This document shows positions 63,349 to 64,000 of a stretch of 64,000 nucleotides of DNA, piece by piece; the stretch's first letter is position 1, and each line of letters opens with the position of its first letter. The notes below the pieces were generated by a model, which did no database searches, was not told where the DNA came from, and saw only the letters and a program-made list of their open reading frames with translations. The position numbers were made by a program, and so were the translations under genes. The stretch comes from Betaproteobacteria bacterium (lineage in GTDB: Bacteria; Pseudomonadota; Gammaproteobacteria; Burkholderiales; Burkholderiaceae_C), in contig JABCYW010000007.1 in the NCBI GenBank assembly GCA_013289985.1, positions 26,518 to 90,517 on the forward strand, in the 5' to 3' direction.

Positions 63349-64000
63349 TTGTTTCAGCATCGCCAACCGGCCCTGGTTTCCCGCTCGCGTTTCGTCGCGC
63401 TCCTGTCCTGCCTGGCCGCGGCCGCGCTGACCGCGTGCGGCGGCGGTGCGGAACCGTCGGCGATGCCGGCTGCGCTCGAATCCGCCGCGTCCTCGGGCGC
63501 CGAGGCCCAGCCGACCTTCCACATGGCTCCGGCACAACTCGACGAGCCGGCGGACGCCGACGCGGCGAGCGCGACCCCGCGCCACTTCCAGATCGACGCG
63601 GACGCGGCCGGCCTGTCCACCGCGCGCCTGACGCCCGCCCTGCTCGCGCAGCGCGTGGCCACGCTGCAGCGCGCGCGCGCCGAATCGGTCAGCACCCGGC
63701 CGGCCGGCACCGCCATCACGGCGGCCGTCTACACGCCCGCGCAGATCCGCGCGGCGTACGGCCTGCCGGCGCTGCCCGCCTCGACCGCCACGCTGTCGGC
63801 CGCGGACGCCGCCAGCTTCGGCGCCGGCCAGACCGTCTACATCGTCGATGCCTACGACCACCCGAACGTGTTCAGCGACCTGGGCAAGTTCTCCGCCAAG
63901 TTCGGCCTGCCCGCCTGCACGAACGTCGCGCTGGCCACGACCTCGGCGCTGCCGCTGGCCAAGGCGCCGTCGGCCTGCACGTTCTCGGTGGCCAGCGCGA
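63349..64000 (+). CDS. Sedolisin-like (S53) peptidase lipoprotein, 3' end cut by window
   Basis: The frame has no ATG or GTG start. A TTG at 63349 is preceded by AAGGA at a good distance and gives MFQHRQPALVSRSRFVALLS, then a lipobox LTAC with Cys at 30, so TTG is the likely start. Residues 31-100 are Ala/Pro-rich and read like a propeptide. From about 120 the sequence has YTPAQIRAAYGLP and GAGQTVYIVDAYDHPNVFSDLGKFSAKFGLP, typical of S53 peptidases and related subtilisin-fold proteins; the first catalytic residues lie beyond the window. The gene diverges from DUF4331, so it may be regulated with that module. Confidence 0.8.
   Translation, partial: MFQHRQPALVSRSRFVALLSCLAAAALTACGGGAEPSAMPAALESAASSGAEAQPTFHMAPAQLDEPADADAASATPRHFQIDADAAGLSTARLTPALLAQRVATLQRARAESVSTRPAGTAITAAVYTPAQIRAAYGLPALPASTATLSAADAASFGAGQTVYIVDAYDHPNVFSDLGKFSAKFGLPACTNVALATTSALPLAKAPSACTFSVASA

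Noticed and set aside
63242..63430. A 62-codon plus-strand frame with an ATG at 63329 upstream of the sedolisin-like gene.
   Set aside because: It overlaps the start of the lipoprotein frame in another register and ends soon after. The lipobox, S53-like sequence and AAGGA-TTG start favour the other frame.

Overview
The window is about 70% GC, gene-dense and almost free of intergenic space. The gene neighbourhoods point to the betaproteobacterial order Burkholderiales, probably a Comamonadaceae/Sphaerotilaceae-type organism. The main evidence is a full division/cell-wall (dcw) cluster with ddlB-ftsQAZ, the blocks dusB-fis-purH and argB-HAD-slmA, a PhaF-like phasin, and GC-rich stem-loop elements between genes. 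The family-level placement is inference. I see no tRNA, rRNA, CRISPR array, insertion sequence or prophage.

Layout. (1) 1-4144: an amino-acid-type uptake locus. A TonB-dependent receptor and a truncated periplasmic binding protein are read leftward, and an ABC permease diverges from them. (2) 4450-22701: the dcw cluster mraZ-rsmH-ftsL-ftsI-murE-murF-mraY-murD-ftsW-murG-murC-ddlB-ftsQ-ftsA-ftsZ, mostly joined by 1-11 base overlaps. A sigma70-like promoter with GTG boxes at 10-bp spacing precedes mraZ. MurD carries an in-frame insertion of about 190 residues. (3) 22895-29411: six genes for membrane or secreted proteins (DUF2167, M50 protease, beta-propeller, NfeD, slipin, fatty acid desaturase) lie between ftsZ and lpxC. 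(4) 31232-37002: a complete RND efflux operon (adaptor, pump, outer-membrane channel) with no adjacent regulator.

(5) 37099-44008, leftward: dusB-fis-purH, then a beta-propeller lipid/secretion group (propeller, acyltransferase, degenerate CdsA-like protein), ruvC and a hypothetical gene. (6) 44188-51645: a YqaA membrane protein, an M32 carboxypeptidase, a phasin, a two-domain fatty acyl-CoA reductase-like protein, an S9 peptidase and a CusF-like copper protein. (7) 51790-57869: argB, a DMT exporter, a HAD phosphatase, slmA, a LysR regulator, a TfoX-domain protein with a histone-H1-like tail, 5-formyl-THF cyclo-ligase and a DUF192 protein. (8) 57882-64000: a glutathione S-transferase, then a tight leftward module of DUF4331, small lipoprotein, TPR-like protein and HupE/UreJ-like membrane protein. 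A sedolisin-like lipoprotein with a TTG start diverges from it and runs off the window.

The two observations I rate highest are the long helical insertion in the catalytic domain of MurD and the DUF4331-lipoprotein-TPR-HupE module, a conserved-looking but functionally unassigned envelope system. Other items of note are the MraZ-box operator, a 21-codon coupling cistron between murE and murF, the altered acceptor-site motif in MurG and the CdsA paralogue that has lost its signature residues.
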